Virus record (IMG/VR): IMGVR_UViG_3300025131_000082 | Location: 1 to 45,097 of that record | DNA: 45,097 bases | DNA from: a virus | Reading direction: 5' to 3' (one strand) | Part shown: piece by piece, positions 14,429-23,119 of the stretch | How positions within the stretch are numbered: the stretch's first letter is position 1 | How the letters are laid out: the number at the start of each line of letters is the position of its first letter | Made by a program: the position numbers and the translations under genes | Notes under the pieces: generated by a model | Seen by the model: only the letters and a program-made list of their open reading frames with translations | Told to the model about the DNA's origin: nothing | The model's database searches: none

Positions 14429-17202
14429 TGTCTGACCCCAGCATTGCTGATGCTTATTCTGATGAGGCCCTTGAGGTTGAGGAGCGCCGCCGCAACTTGC
14501 CACAGCCCCCTGCGGCAGACCCCTTCTCTGCGGGGGCCTTGGCGGAAGAGGCGCGGCGTCGAGCAAAGAGTGGGAGCGTGGGGTCGGCCCTTAGCTCCCC
14601 AGGCCGCATTGCTGGCGCAGCGGCAACCGACTACGAGACACTCAACCAGCGCCAGGAGGGCATCGACTATTGGACGGGCATTAGGGACGGCGGCTTCCGC
14701 TTCGCCTACTCGCGCATGGACACGCCCGAGGAGAAGGCCCTCTGGCTCTCCCAGAATGTCGGTGTCAACGACCCCGAAGACCTCGAAGGCCCACTCTGGG
14801 GCGCGGACAGGTTCGGCAACTTTGCTCTGACGCCTCGGGGCATGGACAAGATGGGCTTCCCCCACAAGGGTATGCCGGTGGCCATCGATGAGCATTCTGG
14901 AAGCTGGCAGGACGTGGCCGACTTTGGCGGCGAACTCCCCACCATGCTGGGTGAAGTTGGTGCTGGCCTCCGCGCCTCCAGGTACGGTTTTATCCCAGGT
15001 GTGATTGCATCGGGCCTTGGTGCTGCCGGCGGGAAGCTGATGGATGAGGCCATAGAGTATTCCCAGGGCTACCAGCAGCAGACCCCCGGCGAGGTCGGCA
15101 TGGATGCCCTCCAGGCCGCTGGCTATGGCATCCTGGGCGAGGGGGCTGTTCGTGCTGCCCGCCCCGTTGGTCGTTATGCCCTTGGCCCCAACACCACGAG
15201 GCCCCCGGCGCCAGACATCACGCTCAAGAACCCCATGCCGCGCCCCCAAGGGCCGGTTCACTCGACCATCCACCCCGACAGGCTCGCCGCCACTCAGGAG
15301 GTTCTCGATGCTGGCGGGCTTCCTCGTGTAGGGACGGCCACGGCCAAGAAGCTGCCGGGGATGTTCGAGAACATCACCCACAAGATCTTTGGAGACCCCC
15401 TGGAGGCCCATAACCGCCAGATCATCCTCGACAGTATCGGCGCCCTCAAGACGCAGGCTGCCGGCGGGCAGCCCACGGGGCAAACGGCCTTGCAGGCCGG
15501 TGAGGCGGTCGAGCAGAAGGTTCTTGGGCGAACGGGCGAGCTTGCGGCACAGGTGGCCGACGCGACCAAGCGGGCCGACGATTATCTCAAGACGGCGGAG
15601 AAGCAACTGTCGGGCCTCGAACCGCAGTTTCTCGGGGACGTTGGCCAGGGAACCATCGACATGCTGGCCGCTTCCCGAGAGGAGTTTGCGAAGGCTGCCA
15701 CTGGCCGCTATGGCCGCTTCGATGACATGATTGGCGATGCTGCTGTGGTCCCGACCAGGGGCTTGCGTGACCTCGCGTCTCTCATACGGAAGACGGCCCC
15801 GCCGACCAAGAGCGGAGAGCCTTCGGTGTTTCTCAACGCTCAGACGCGGGCCTTCCTTGATGGTCTCGATGACCTGCCCGACCACATCACGGCACAGCAG
15901 ATGCAGGCCGTCAGGACGACCTTGCGTGAGGCTGCCTATGACCCCGACATCATTCCCGGTGTCTCGAAGTATCACGCTGGCCGGCTGAAGGAGGCTGCCG
16001 ACAAAGCCTTTAGTGAGGTGGGCGAGGAGCAGATCCGAAACGCGCAAGGCCAGTTCATCAGCGCCGGCAGGTCGAAGGCCGAGCTTCAGGACGCGGTCAA
16101 ATATCTCAAGGACACCACCGAGTGGTATGCCCAGAAGATGCGCGATTACGACAACACCTACATCCGCAAGCTGACCAGGGATGCCGGCAAGCCTGGGGCT
16201 GTCGACCCTGATGATGTGGTGAGCTACATCATCAAGCCGGGTCGGCGCGGTGCCATCAAGGCGGTGAAGAAGCTCTTGCCGGCGGAGGAATGGAACAAGG
16301 TTGCTGACAGCCACTTCCAGAGCATGCTCAATGAGAGCCTCGACGCTGCCGATGTGGTCAGCGGCCCGATGCTCCACCGGAAGATCAAGGCAATGGGCCT
16401 TGCCCTGGACGAGGTCTATGGTCGCGAGCGAGCGACTGCCATTCGGGAGTTCGCCAAGCAGGCATCGGTGCGGAATGGGAAGTATCCCCTTGAGAAGCTA
16501 ACCAACTCCCCGACCAAGGATGCCCTCGCTGCCATGCGGGCCGCTGATGAGGAGCTTGAGGCCTTCGCTGCTATGCCCTTTGTGAAGCGGTTCTCGAAGG
16601 ATACCTTCGACCCCGAGCGTGAGGCGCGGACCCTCCTGCGCCCCCATAGCTCCAGGAGCATTGCCGCCGTGCGTGACTTCCTTGGCGAAAGCTCCCCTGA
16701 GTGGGCAGCCATCAAGGAGAACTCGATGGGCGTCCTCCTGGAGAAGGCTTTCACGAAGGCTGAAGACCCGGTGGTCGAGGTTATCCTCGGGAAGGAGTTG
16801 CGGAAGGTGGTCGAGGATATGGGCGACGACACGCTGGTCGCCATGTTCGGTAGGGAGACGGCCACGGACTTGCAGAAGTTCTCCAGGGTTACTCACTTCT
16901 TGACGACAAAGATGAGCGCCGGGGCTGGCGCCTTGATTGCGGCAGCTATCGCGGTCCACCCCCTTCGCAACCTGGGCAAGCTGGCCAAGTTCTACGTCCT
17001 CAGGCGTTGGTTCATGGGCGACGGCCTCAAGCACATGACGACCGGCTTCGAGGCTCCCAAGACGCGATGGACGGCAGAGAATGTGACCCGTATGCTGACG
17101 GCCATCATGGCGCAGGAGAGGCCCTCGATCACGGACATTCGGGGGCCGCAAATGACGGAGCCAGAGCCGGTCGAGGGTGGCCCGCAACTCTATCAGCCGT
17201 AG
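14428..17202 (+). CDS. Large ejection/internal virion protein (924 aa)
   Basis: This is the longest gene in the window. It has an N-terminal acidic/Arg helix (EEARRRAKSGSVGSAL), a hydrophobic Ala/Gly region about residues 185-205 (GFIPGVIASGLGAAGGKL), long heptad-like stretches through the middle, and a C-terminal hydrophobic segment (ALIAAAIAVHPLRNL) near residue 840. The layout matches the largest ejection protein of podoviruses, which is expelled into the host envelope during DNA transfer. No lysozyme motif is visible. It starts at an ATG overlapping the previous stop (TGATG). Confidence 0.65.
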   Translation: MSDPSIADAYSDEALEVEERRRNLPQPPAADPFSAGALAEEARRRAKSGSVGSALSSPGRIAGAAATDYETLNQRQEGIDYWTGIRDGGFRFAYSRMDTPEEKALWLSQNVGVNDPEDLEGPLWGADRFGNFALTPRGMDKMGFPHKGMPVAIDEHSGSWQDVADFGGELPTMLGEVGAGLRASRYGFIPGVIASGLGAAGGKLMDEAIEYSQGYQQQTPGEVGMDALQAAGYGILGEGAVRAARPVGRYALGPNTTRPPAPDITLKNPMPRPQGPVHSTIHPDRLAATQEVLDAGGLPRVGTATAKKLPGMFENITHKIFGDPLEAHNRQIILDSIGALKTQAAGGQPTGQTALQAGEAVEQKVLGRTGELAAQVADATKRADDYLKTAEKQLSGLEPQFLGDVGQGTIDMLAASREEFAKAATGRYGRFDDMIGDAAVVPTRGLRDLASLIRKTAPPTKSGEPSVFLNAQTRAFLDGLDDLPDHITAQQMQAVRTTLREAAYDPDIIPGVSKYHAGRLKEAADKAFSEVGEEQIRNAQGQFISAGRSKAELQDAVKYLKDTTEWYAQKMRDYDNTYIRKLTRDAGKPGAVDPDDVVSYIIKPGRRGAIKAVKKLLPAEEWNKVADSHFQSMLNESLDAADVVSGPMLHRKIKAMGLALDEVYGRERATAIREFAKQASVRNGKYPLEKLTNSPTKDALAAMRAADEELEAFAAMPFVKRFSKDTFDPEREARTLLRPHSSRSIAAVRDFLGESSPEWAAIKENSMGVLLEKAFTKAEDPVVEVILGKELRKVVEDMGDDTLVAMFGRETATDLQKFSRVTHFLTTKMSAGAGALIAAAIAVHPLRNLGKLAKFYVLRRWFMGDGLKHMTTGFEAPKTRWTAENVTRMLTAIMAQERPSITDIRGPQMTEPEPVEGGPQLYQP

Positions 17203-17211
17203 GAAGAGACC

Positions 17212-18951
17212 ATGGCAGACATCAGAAGCTGGTCAACGACCGCCGCATCGAACAATGCGACCCCGCCCGATGGTTGGCCCGAGGGGATGGCTCCGTCCAC
17301 CGTAAATAACACGGCCCGAGAGACCCACCGCGCCATCAAGAAGCAGTGGAGCCAAGCCGAGTGGTTCAGCCACGGCGATGACGTTGCGACCTCGACCATC
17401 AGGAAAGACGGCCAGACCATCAGCCTGTCTGGCACCCACACCGCGACCTACCACATCGGTCGCCGCATCCGCGCCCTCGACACTGTCCCCACTTGGCTTT
17501 ACGGCACCATCACGGACGTGAGCTTCAGCACCGGCACGCAGGTCAGCGTGGCCTGGGACACCGGCTCTCTGACGGCGACCGTCACGGCGGTCGAGCTTGC
17601 CATCTTGAGCCAGACGAACCAGTCCCTGCCGCAACTCAACAAGACCATCACGTCACACGATGCTGGCGCCACCGCCGCGCCCGACCTCACCCTGTTTCGA
17701 GACAGCGCCTCCCCCGCCGATGCCGACTTCGGCGGTCGAGTTCTCTTCGACGGTCGAGACAGTGCCGGCAGTCAGGTGACCTACGGGTCAATGGATGTCC
17801 AGTTTGATGATGTGACGGACGCCTCCGAGGACGCCAGTCTCCTGATTAAGACGCAGACGGCAGGCACGCTAACCACCCAGGTGGACCTCAGTAGCGCGGC
17901 CATGGCGGTCACGCCTGTCATCACCGCTTCGGGCGGCATGGACGGCATCCTCGGCGCCAACACCCCCGCTGCGGGCACCCTCACTAGCGCAACCCTTACG
18001 GGTTCTTTGTATCGGTCTTTCACGGATAACGTGACTGCTGGGACCACCCAGACCCAGGCCGGCGCGACCGCCCTGACCACCGATACAAATCGAGTGACCG
18101 TCTCTGGGACTGATGGTGACGGCGTGGCCCTCTTCACTGCCGTCGCTAATGCTCGCATTTTGGTCATCAACGACGATGCCGCCCAGACTATTCAGATTTG
18201 GCCTGCCTCATCGGACACGATTGATGGTGGCGCGGCGGATGCAGTGGATGCCAACTCTCTCGCCGCCGGCAACTCCAGGGAGTACCTCGCCCTGGACGCC
18301 ACGAATTGGGTGACGGTGACAAACCCTGTTGTTGCTGCCGGCTTGGCCAGCGGTGACGTTATCCCCGCCGACGACGGCGCCGTCGGAGCTCCTGGGCTCA
18401 CCTTCAAAGACGACACTGACAACGGTATTTATCGCATCGGAGCCAATAACATCGCCGTAGCCGCCGCCGGGGCCAAGGTGGCGGACTTCCATGCCGGCGG
18501 CGAGATCAGCTTTCCCCTCCAACCCGACGTGATGGTTTTTGGCGACGCCCAGGCCAACGTGACGGGCGCCGGGACCGCCCAGACGCTAACGTGGGGCGGC
18601 AGTGAAATCAGGGACCAGGGCAGCAACTTCGCGAGCGACGTTTTCACGGCCCCGGTGACAGGCACCTATGACGGACTACTGCACTTTTGCTTCTCTGGCG
18701 TCACCAGCGGCATGACGCGCTGCATCATCAACATGACTACAAGCAACCGGACCATCCCGCTAGCGCGCTATGACATCTACGCCACGACTGCGCGGGATAC
18801 TCCCGCCGGCCAAGGTCGATTGCCCATGGCCTTCACGATGGATATGGACGCGTCCGACACGTTAACCAATATAATTTGTACCATCGTCGGCGGCTCTGAT
18901 GTCGTAGACATATCCGCCAGCTCTTATCTCTCAATCACTAAACGCGTTTAG
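17212..18951 (+). CDS. Tail fibre/receptor-binding protein with C1q-like tip
   Basis: The 579-residue protein begins with the common phage fibre N-terminus (SNNATPPDGWPEGMAPSTVN, then NTARE), which attaches to the virion. It has a Thr/Ala/Gly-rich beta shaft and ends in a jelly-roll-like domain (about residues 440-579: FASDVFTAPVTGTYDGLLHF and a final SSYLSITKRV) resembling C1q/TNF trimerisation domains at fibre tips. It is likely to be the host-receptor binder. ATG 17212 follows AGGAAGAG. The stop codon lies in the palindrome at 18938-18951. Confidence 0.78.
   Translation: MADIRSWSTTAASNNATPPDGWPEGMAPSTVNNTARETHRAIKKQWSQAEWFSHGDDVATSTIRKDGQTISLSGTHTATYHIGRRIRALDTVPTWLYGTITDVSFSTGTQVSVAWDTGSLTATVTAVELAILSQTNQSLPQLNKTITSHDAGATAAPDLTLFRDSASPADADFGGRVLFDGRDSAGSQVTYGSMDVQFDDVTDASEDASLLIKTQTAGTLTTQVDLSSAAMAVTPVITASGGMDGILGANTPAAGTLTSATLTGSLYRSFTDNVTAGTTQTQAGATALTTDTNRVTVSGTDGDGVALFTAVANARILVINDDAAQTIQIWPASSDTIDGGAADAVDANSLAAGNSREYLALDATNWVTVTNPVVAAGLASGDVIPADDGAVGAPGLTFKDDTDNGIYRIGANNIAVAAAGAKVADFHAGGEISFPLQPDVMVFGDAQANVTGAGTAQTLTWGGSEIRDQGSNFASDVFTAPVTGTYDGLLHFCFSGVTSGMTRCIINMTTSNRTIPLARYDIYATTARDTPAGQGRLPMAFTMDMDASDTLTNIICTIVGGSDVVDISASSYLSITKRV
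18938..18951. repeat. 14-bp perfect palindrome at fibre gene stop
   Basis: CTAAACGCGTTTAG is perfectly self-complementary, and its last three bases are the fibre stop codon. It marks the junction between the fibre gene and a small block (18964-19616) whose Pro and Arg codon choice differs from the neighbouring genes. Confidence 0.8.
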
Positions 18952-18963
18952 CAGGAGCAGACC

Positions 18964-19293
18964 ATGACGCTCAAAATCACCGTCGAATACAAAGGGCAGG
19001 CGCACACAAAAACCGTCAGCGGTAATGCCCTCAAGGCGCTGGAAAACGACTTGCGCGACGCCGGCGATATGAACGATCCGGCCGACATCGTGGGTTGGCT
19101 CTTCGCCGGCCCGCTGCAGGGCAAGATCGACAATTGCGCCAAGCGCATGGCGAGTGCCGAGGTGCAGCGCCTCAAAGCGGACCCGTCAGTTAGCTCGATG
19201 CCGGCGACCGACGACGAGTTGGTGGCGTCGGCGGCGGCGGCTCCCGGCTACAAGAACCGCACGGCTCGCGACGCGGACGAGCCTACCCGGTAG
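18964..19293 (+). CDS. Hypothetical protein in a codon-distinct block
   Basis: The 109-residue protein has a beta-type start (LKITVEYKGQAHTKTVSG) then a helical, Ala/Asp-rich part. ATG 18964 follows AGGAGCAGACC. Pro is almost always CCG and Arg mostly CGC here, whereas flanking virion genes use many CCC, AGG and CGA codons, which suggests separate acquisition. No family recognised. Confidence 0.55.
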   Translation: MTLKITVEYKGQAHTKTVSGNALKALENDLRDAGDMNDPADIVGWLFAGPLQGKIDNCAKRMASAEVQRLKADPSVSSMPATDDELVASAAAAPGYKNRTARDADEPTR

Positions 19294-19295
19294 CC

Positions 19296-19613
19296 ATGCG
19301 CCCGCTTGGGTACTTCCTGATCGTCGGCGGCGCCTTATTCTTGATCTGGCTATGGCTGTCGGCCGCCCACGCGCACGCCGTCATGTGCGGCCCGCGAGGC
19401 AAGATCGTCGAGAGCCTGAGCGGCAAGTACAGCGAGAGCGTCGCCGGCCGCGGCGTCAGCGACCAGCAGCAAACGCTGGTCGAACTCTACGTGTCGCCGG
19501 CGGGCTCATGGTCGCTGCTCGTCAGCCGGCCGCAGGCGTCGTGCATCATCGGCACCGGGGAGAATTGGGAGCGCGTCAAGCCGCCGTCTCAGGGGGAGAA
19601 GATCCGTTGGTAG
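19296..19613 (+). CDS. Secreted protein with signal peptide, alphaproteobacterial type
   Basis: The 105-residue protein has a clear signal peptide (MRPLGYFLIVGGALFLIWLW, cleavage plausible after SAAHAHA), so the mature chain is periplasmic. The mature part has two cysteines and a conserved-looking core (MCGPRGKIVESLSGKYSE, then VELYVSPAGSWSLLVSRP and an SCIIGTGENW segment). From memory it resembles small signal-peptide proteins widespread in Alphaproteobacteria and their phages, whose function is unknown. It starts two bases after the previous stop and shares the CCG/CGC codon preference of its upstream neighbour. Confidence 0.65.
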   Translation: MRPLGYFLIVGGALFLIWLWLSAAHAHAVMCGPRGKIVESLSGKYSESVAGRGVSDQQQTLVELYVSPAGSWSLLVSRPQASCIIGTGENWERVKPPSQGEKIRW

Positions 19614-19912
19614 ACGAGACGACGAGGTGGGGCGTTGGGGCGCTCCTGACGACAGCAGCCGGCATGCTGGCGTGGGCCTTCTCGGTCGAGCGCCGCCTCG
19701 GCAAATCCAACGGGCCTGTTGTCACCCATATGCAGAAAGAGATCGACGGCCATACTCACGCCCTCTCGAAGGATCGCGCCGGCATCGCCGCTCTCAATGC
19801 GACGGTCGCCGCAAACACGCATTCCGTCGAGCGCATGGAGACGGCCCTCGCGCAGCACATACATGACGAGGAAACGACCCTCCAGTTGATCTTGGATAAG
19901 GTCTCAAAATAG
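19607..19912 (+). CDS. Single-TM coiled-coil protein with TTG start
   Basis: The 101-residue frame begins at TTG 19607, overlapping the previous stop (TTGGTAG), with AGGGGGAGAAG upstream. No in-frame ATG or GTG precedes the membrane segment. The product has a hydrophobic helix about residues 8-26 (WGVGALLTTAAGMLAWAFSV) followed by a coiled-coil region (ALNATVAANTHSVERMETAL). The location just before the holin and endolysin suggests a lysis-associated membrane protein, but the evidence is contextual. Confidence 0.6.
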   Translation: MVDETTRWGVGALLTTAAGMLAWAFSVERRLGKSNGPVVTHMQKEIDGHTHALSKDRAGIAALNATVAANTHSVERMETALAQHIHDEETTLQLILDKVSK

Positions 19913-19920
19913 TCTAGAAT
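19892..19920 (+). promoter_or_regulatory. Candidate promoter for the lysis genes
   Basis: TTGGAT (19892-19897) and TAGAAT (19915-19920) are 17 bases apart. The -10 matches five of six consensus bases and the -35 is weak. It lies across the end of the previous gene and the 40-base gap before the holin-like gene at 19953. Confidence 0.4.
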
Positions 19921-19952
19921 ATCCTCTTCCCGACACCACTGAAGGCAAGACC

Positions 19953-20165
19953 ATGGCTGACACCAGCAAATCAATCGTTGATAATCTGCTGACGCTCAAC
20001 TTTCTCGCCGGCAAGCGGACGTACCTCATTGGCCTTCTCGTTTTCGCCCAGGCCGTCATTGGCTTCTTCACGGGTGAGATCACCTTCGGCCAGTTCTGGA
20101 CGCAGCTTCCAGAGCTTGCCTTCGGCCCCGCCATCATGTCCCTTCGTGCCGGCATGCCAAAGTAA
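19953..20165 (+). CDS. Small holin-like membrane protein
   Basis: The 70-residue protein has one strong hydrophobic helix (about residues 22-41, RTYLIGLLVFAQAVIGFF) and a second weaker one near 48-62. Size and placement directly before the endolysin gene, which it overlaps by one base, fit a holin or small lysis-helper protein. No signature motif allows a family call. Confidence 0.55.
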   Translation: MADTSKSIVDNLLTLNFLAGKRTYLIGLLVFAQAVIGFFTGEITFGQFWTQLPELAFGPAIMSLRAGMPK

Positions 20166-20572
20166 TGCCGACCTTCGGTCAAACCTCGACAGGGCGCCTG
20201 GAGACGTGTGACCCGCGTCTCCAGTCCCTGTTCCAAGAGGTGGTCAAGACATTTGATTGCTCGATTATCTGCGGCCACCGGGGTGAGGAGGAGCAGATGG
20301 CTGCCTTCAACGCCCGGCCTCAGCGGTCGAAGGCCCGGTTTGGTCAATCGCCCCACAACCTCGATCCGAGCCGGGCCGTCGATGCCATCCCCTACCCGGT
20401 CGATTGGGAGGATATCGAGCGGATGGCTTACTTTGCCGGCGTGGTGATGACCACGGCAAAGTGGATGTCGATCCCCATTCGATGGGGCAACGACTGGGAC
20501 GGTGATACGGACCTCAGAGACAATAGCCTGAATGACCGCCCGCACTACGAACTTTTGGATTGGAGGAAGTGA
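20165..20572 (+). CDS. Endolysin, M15/VanY-type L-Ala-D-Glu or D-Ala-D-Ala peptidase
   Basis: The 135-residue protein has the zinc-peptidase signature SPHNLDPSRAVD (about residues 62-73), in which His and Asp bind zinc, and the terminal DRPHYEL (about residues 122-128) with the third zinc ligand. CGHRGEEEQ near residue 38 fits the substrate side of the family. Size matches stand-alone T5-type endolysins. It is likely to cleave the peptide stem of peptidoglycan. It lies between two holin-like genes with one-base overlaps. Confidence 0.82.
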   Translation: MPTFGQTSTGRLETCDPRLQSLFQEVVKTFDCSIICGHRGEEEQMAAFNARPQRSKARFGQSPHNLDPSRAVDAIPYPVDWEDIERMAYFAGVVMTTAKWMSIPIRWGNDWDGDTDLRDNSLNDRPHYELLDWRK

Positions 20573-21012
20573 TGGCCTTCCCATTAGCAATGCTCGCCGG
20601 CCCCCTGGCAAAGGTGGCTGGCAGTCTGATCGACAACCTCTTCGAGACGGAGGAGGAAAAGGCGAATGCCCGCGCCAAGCTGATGAAGCTGGAGCAGGAC
20701 GGCAAGTTTCGTGAGACCGAAATTTACATGAGCGCCATCCTGGCCGAGGCCAAGTCGGCTGACCCCTGGACCTCTCGCGCTCGACCGGCCTTCCTTTATG
20801 TCATCTATATTTTCATCCTGGCCTCGATCCCGATGGGCATCCTTTATGCCTTCAACCCCGATACCGCGAACAACATCACGGTCGGCGTGGGCAACTGGCT
20901 GGGCGCCATCCCCGAGCCTCTCCTGGGCCTCTTCGGTGCTGGTTACCTCGGCTATACCGGGGCACGGTCCTGGGACAAGGCGAAGCTGATGAAGGGCAAG
21001 GGCGGTGGTTAG
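20572..21012 (+). CDS. 3TM holin, gene-transfer-agent type
   Basis: The 146-residue protein begins with the typical PLAKVAGSLIDNLFETEEEK segment and contains ADPWTSRARPAFLYV followed by hydrophobic helices (IYIFILASIPMGILYAF and LLGLFGAGYLGYTGA). This is the layout of the GTA_holin_3TM family. It is the most confident holin in the cluster. ATG 20572 overlaps the endolysin stop. The family is common in alphaproteobacterial phages and gene transfer agents. Confidence 0.8.
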   Translation: MAFPLAMLAGPLAKVAGSLIDNLFETEEEKANARAKLMKLEQDGKFRETEIYMSAILAEAKSADPWTSRARPAFLYVIYIFILASIPMGILYAFNPDTANNITVGVGNWLGAIPEPLLGLFGAGYLGYTGARSWDKAKLMKGKGGG

Positions 21013-21361
21013 ACGGATCAGCCAGCGGCTGTCTGACCTCTCGACCGTCAGCAAGGCCCTCATCGCCCTCGCGGCCTGCATTGCCGCGACGACCAGCATC
21101 GCCACGGCCTGGGCCTCCATCGGCGGATGGCTGCCGGCGTCACAACGCTATGTGGACGACACCCGGCACGAGATCTTCCAGCTTGCCGGCCAGCGGATTA
21201 TTGACGAACTGTCGGCCCTGGAGGCCAAGGCGGCGCAGCTACGAGCCAGGGGCGAAGCCGTGCCGGCGTGGCTGATCAAGCGCATCGAGGTGTTGAGGCG
21301 GAAGCTCCAGCGGGCGCATGCTGAGATTGATCGGCTGGAGGAGGCCCTCAGGGCGAGGTAG
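21005..21361 (+). CDS. Spanin/Rz-like membrane coiled-coil protein
   Basis: The 118-residue frame begins at GTG 21005, overlapping the end of the holin gene. A hydrophobic helix lies near residues 18-42 (ALIALAACIAATTSIATAW), followed by a charged coiled coil (IDELSALEAKAAQLRARGEA, then IEVLRRKLQRAHAEIDRLEE). The TM-plus-long-coil layout at the end of the lysis cassette fits an inner-membrane spanin subunit. No nested outer spanin with a lipobox was seen, so the call is tentative. It converges with the leftward gene at 21348 and overlaps it. Confidence 0.55.
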   Translation: MVRRISQRLSDLSTVSKALIALAACIAATTSIATAWASIGGWLPASQRYVDDTRHEIFQLAGQRIIDELSALEAKAAQLRARGEAVPAWLIKRIEVLRRKLQRAHAEIDRLEEALRAR

Positions 21362-21530
21362 ACCAGTTATTGTCAGACACGGCATCGTATATTTCTGTGC
21401 GGATAACGAGCGCCCTGTCAAACATATCTTTAGTCGGGTACATCTCTTCAGGGGCCTTGTTTAGAATGTGGGACAGGGCCTCCACTTCTGCCATGGAGAG
21501 GTGAAGGATTATTCCAGCGACTTTGGCCAT
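21348..21530 (-). CDS. Small hypothetical protein, end of leftward operon
   Basis: The 60-residue protein is mostly helical (ILHLSMAEVEALSHILNKAP). Its ATG overlaps the stop of the DUF1367 gene by one base. Its 3' end overlaps the convergent spanin-like gene by 14 bases. No hairpin terminator is visible at the convergence. Function unknown. Confidence 0.5.
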   Translation of the reverse strand: MAKVAGIILHLSMAEVEALSHILNKAPEEMYPTKDMFDRALVIRTEIYDAVSDNNWSTSP

Positions 21531-21970
21531 TATCTGATTATCTCCTCGATTTCATTCCGCAGCCCCTGCTCATCCTCGGGGCCACCGCCTAAGAACTCCC
21601 GCACGATGATCTTGATGGCGTTGTTGTAGAAGGCGTCGAACTCGCCCTGCTCCATGTTGGTGAAGGCGATGCTGCCGGGGATCATCACTATGGCCCCGCT
21701 TGGTCTGATGACAGCCTCGGCTACACCTATCTCCAGCTTGAAGGCATTCACGAGTGCTTTCGTGGTGTGGTAGGTGTCCTCCAGGACGGACTGCCGGCGG
21801 ACCAAATCCATCATTTTCCAGAACTTCCGATGGTGCTTGATGTTCCGAGGCTGCTTGACCTCGACCTCGACGGCCCCGCCGACCCCGATGCGCTGGAGCC
21901 GCTCCAGACCCACCTCGTCATCGGGGGCGAGTTTCAGGTCGCTGCTGACGTAGAAGAAGTGCTTGGTCAC
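21530..21970 (-). CDS. DUF1367-like phage protein
   Basis: The 146-residue protein has an RNIKHHRKFWKMMDLVRRQS stretch (near residues 43-62), the characteristic DUF1367 segment (R-HR-F-M-L), followed by a mixed alpha/beta tail. Proteins of this family are common in phage early operons beside recombination genes. Their biochemical function is not established. It overlaps the upstream DUF968-like gene by four bases. Confidence 0.65.
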   Translation of the reverse strand: MTKHFFYVSSDLKLAPDDEVGLERLQRIGVGGAVEVEVKQPRNIKHHRKFWKMMDLVRRQSVLEDTYHTTKALVNAFKLEIGVAEAVIRPSGAIVMIPGSIAFTNMEQGEFDAFYNNAIKIIVREFLGGGPEDEQGLRNEIEEIIR

Positions 21971-22341
21971 TTGACCGCGTCCCTCACCTCCTGCACCGGA
22001 GACTGGCCGGCGAACTCGAAGGCGAGCTTGATCGGGTTTCCCCCCGGCAGCATCTTGGCGAACCGCTCCCAGCCTTCGCTATGTTGGTCCGCGTGGTGCT
22101 TTCGGCAGAGGCTGATGCAAACGGCATCGTGCCACTTCTGGCTGACGCCGCCTTTGAGGTGAGCCTTTCCTTCCGGCAAAGGCATGGTGACGTGGGCTGC
22201 CTCGATGGGGCCGTCTTCGCACCCCGGCACCGAGCAGGCGAAGCCCCGTATCCACTTCCGGTGCCGGGGGAAGGAGCGGCGGGCGGCATCCTTGGCTTTG
22301 ATGCCACCCTTCAGTCCTGCCTTCCGCCTAGCCGGCAGCAT
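21967..22341 (-). CDS. DUF968-like/HNH-family protein
   Basis: The 124-residue protein has CSVPGC (about residues 36-41), then IEAAHV and a C-terminal CISLCRKHHADQHSEGWERF. The paired Cys and His residues match a treble-clef HNH/DUF968 fold. Such proteins are predicted nucleases in phage recombination clusters. The catalytic His in AAHV is present. It overlaps the end of the ERF annealase gene by 14 bases, which suggests they act together. Confidence 0.7.
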   Translation of the reverse strand: MLPARRKAGLKGGIKAKDAARRSFPRHRKWIRGFACSVPGCEDGPIEAAHVTMPLPEGKAHLKGGVSQKWHDAVCISLCRKHHADQHSEGWERFAKMLPGGNPIKLAFEFAGQSPVQEVRDAVK

Positions 22342-23119
22342 TCGTCACCCGCTGGATGGCCTTGTTGTACTCCTCGACCAGATGGTTGTAGCCCTTGGTC
22401 GAGGCTGCCTCGATCTCCGCGAGCCGGATCTGGTTCTGCGGGTTCTCCCAGGTGTGCTTGATGGCCGTCTCGTGCGGCGCCGTGCGAAGCTGGGTCCGCA
22501 GTGTGGTGGCCCACCCTGCCAACTCCGGTGAGATGCCATTTGCTGGGGCCTGGGCAGGCGCCTGGGGCTGCTCCTTCGGTCCCGGCTCGTTCCACCCTGG
22601 TGGGGGAGAAGGATCCTGAGGAGGCGCCATGGGAGGCTCCTGGGCGGTCTGGCCACCGTAGCCGGGTTGCAGCGGGACGGGCGACTGCGGCTCGCCTGCC
22701 GGCGCGGACGCGCTGTTGCCATCGTCATCGGACTGGACGAGACCGAGGATGGCGGCGTAGGCATAGCGGCGGGCATAGGAGATGGCCCCGCCCATGGCCT
22801 GATTGACGTTGACGCCCTTGCGTGCGCCGTCATACGGCACCGGGACGCCGCCGTCCGACATCCACTGGCCGCTCGTGTGGATGAGGGTGGTCACGAGGAC
22901 CAGTCCCTGCGGGCCGGGGAAGCACCGCTGTGTCACGCCGAGGCCGTGCTTGGCCAGGACGGGGCGGGTCGCTTTGAGATAGGCTTCGAGGTCGGCATAC
23001 TGGTTGCCGAGGTGGGGGTTTGTCGCACTCTTCTCGACGCCCATCACCTCCGTCTGGAATGCGATGAGGGCGGGGAATATTTCGCCCACGTTATCGGCTT
23101 GATGGTCTGTCTCGTTCAT
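22328..23119 (-). CDS. ERF-family single-strand annealing recombinase
   Basis: The 263-residue product starts at ATG 23119, chosen for the GGAGACAGTG just upstream; a longer in-frame start at 23221 lacks one. The N-terminal half has the ERF hallmarks (YADLEAYLKATRPVLAKHGL and the GGAISYARRYAYAAILGL segment). The C-terminal half is a Pro/Gln-rich linker then a helical tail. ERF proteins anneal complementary single strands during phage recombination and circularisation. No partner exonuclease is visible, but an HNH-type gene follows. Confidence 0.82.
   Translation of the reverse strand: MNETDHQADNVGEIFPALIAFQTEVMGVEKSATNPHLGNQYADLEAYLKATRPVLAKHGLGVTQRCFPGPQGLVLVTTLIHTSGQWMSDGGVPVPYDGARKGVNVNQAMGGAISYARRYAYAAILGLVQSDDDGNSASAPAGEPQSPVPLQPGYGGQTAQEPPMAPPQDPSPPPGWNEPGPKEQPQAPAQAPANGISPELAGWATTLRTQLRTAPHETAIKHTWENPQNQIRLAEIEAASTKGYNHLVEEYNKAIQRVTNAAG

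Noticed and set aside
14296-16377. 693-codon open frame on the minus strand
   Set aside because: It lies antisense to the 924-residue ejection gene, which has ribosome site, coupling and family-like composition. Long antisense frames are expected from the G/C third-position bias.
19154-19606. Longer N-terminus for the 19607 gene
   Set aside because: The upstream frame overlaps two better-supported genes and reads as Arg-rich shadow sequence.
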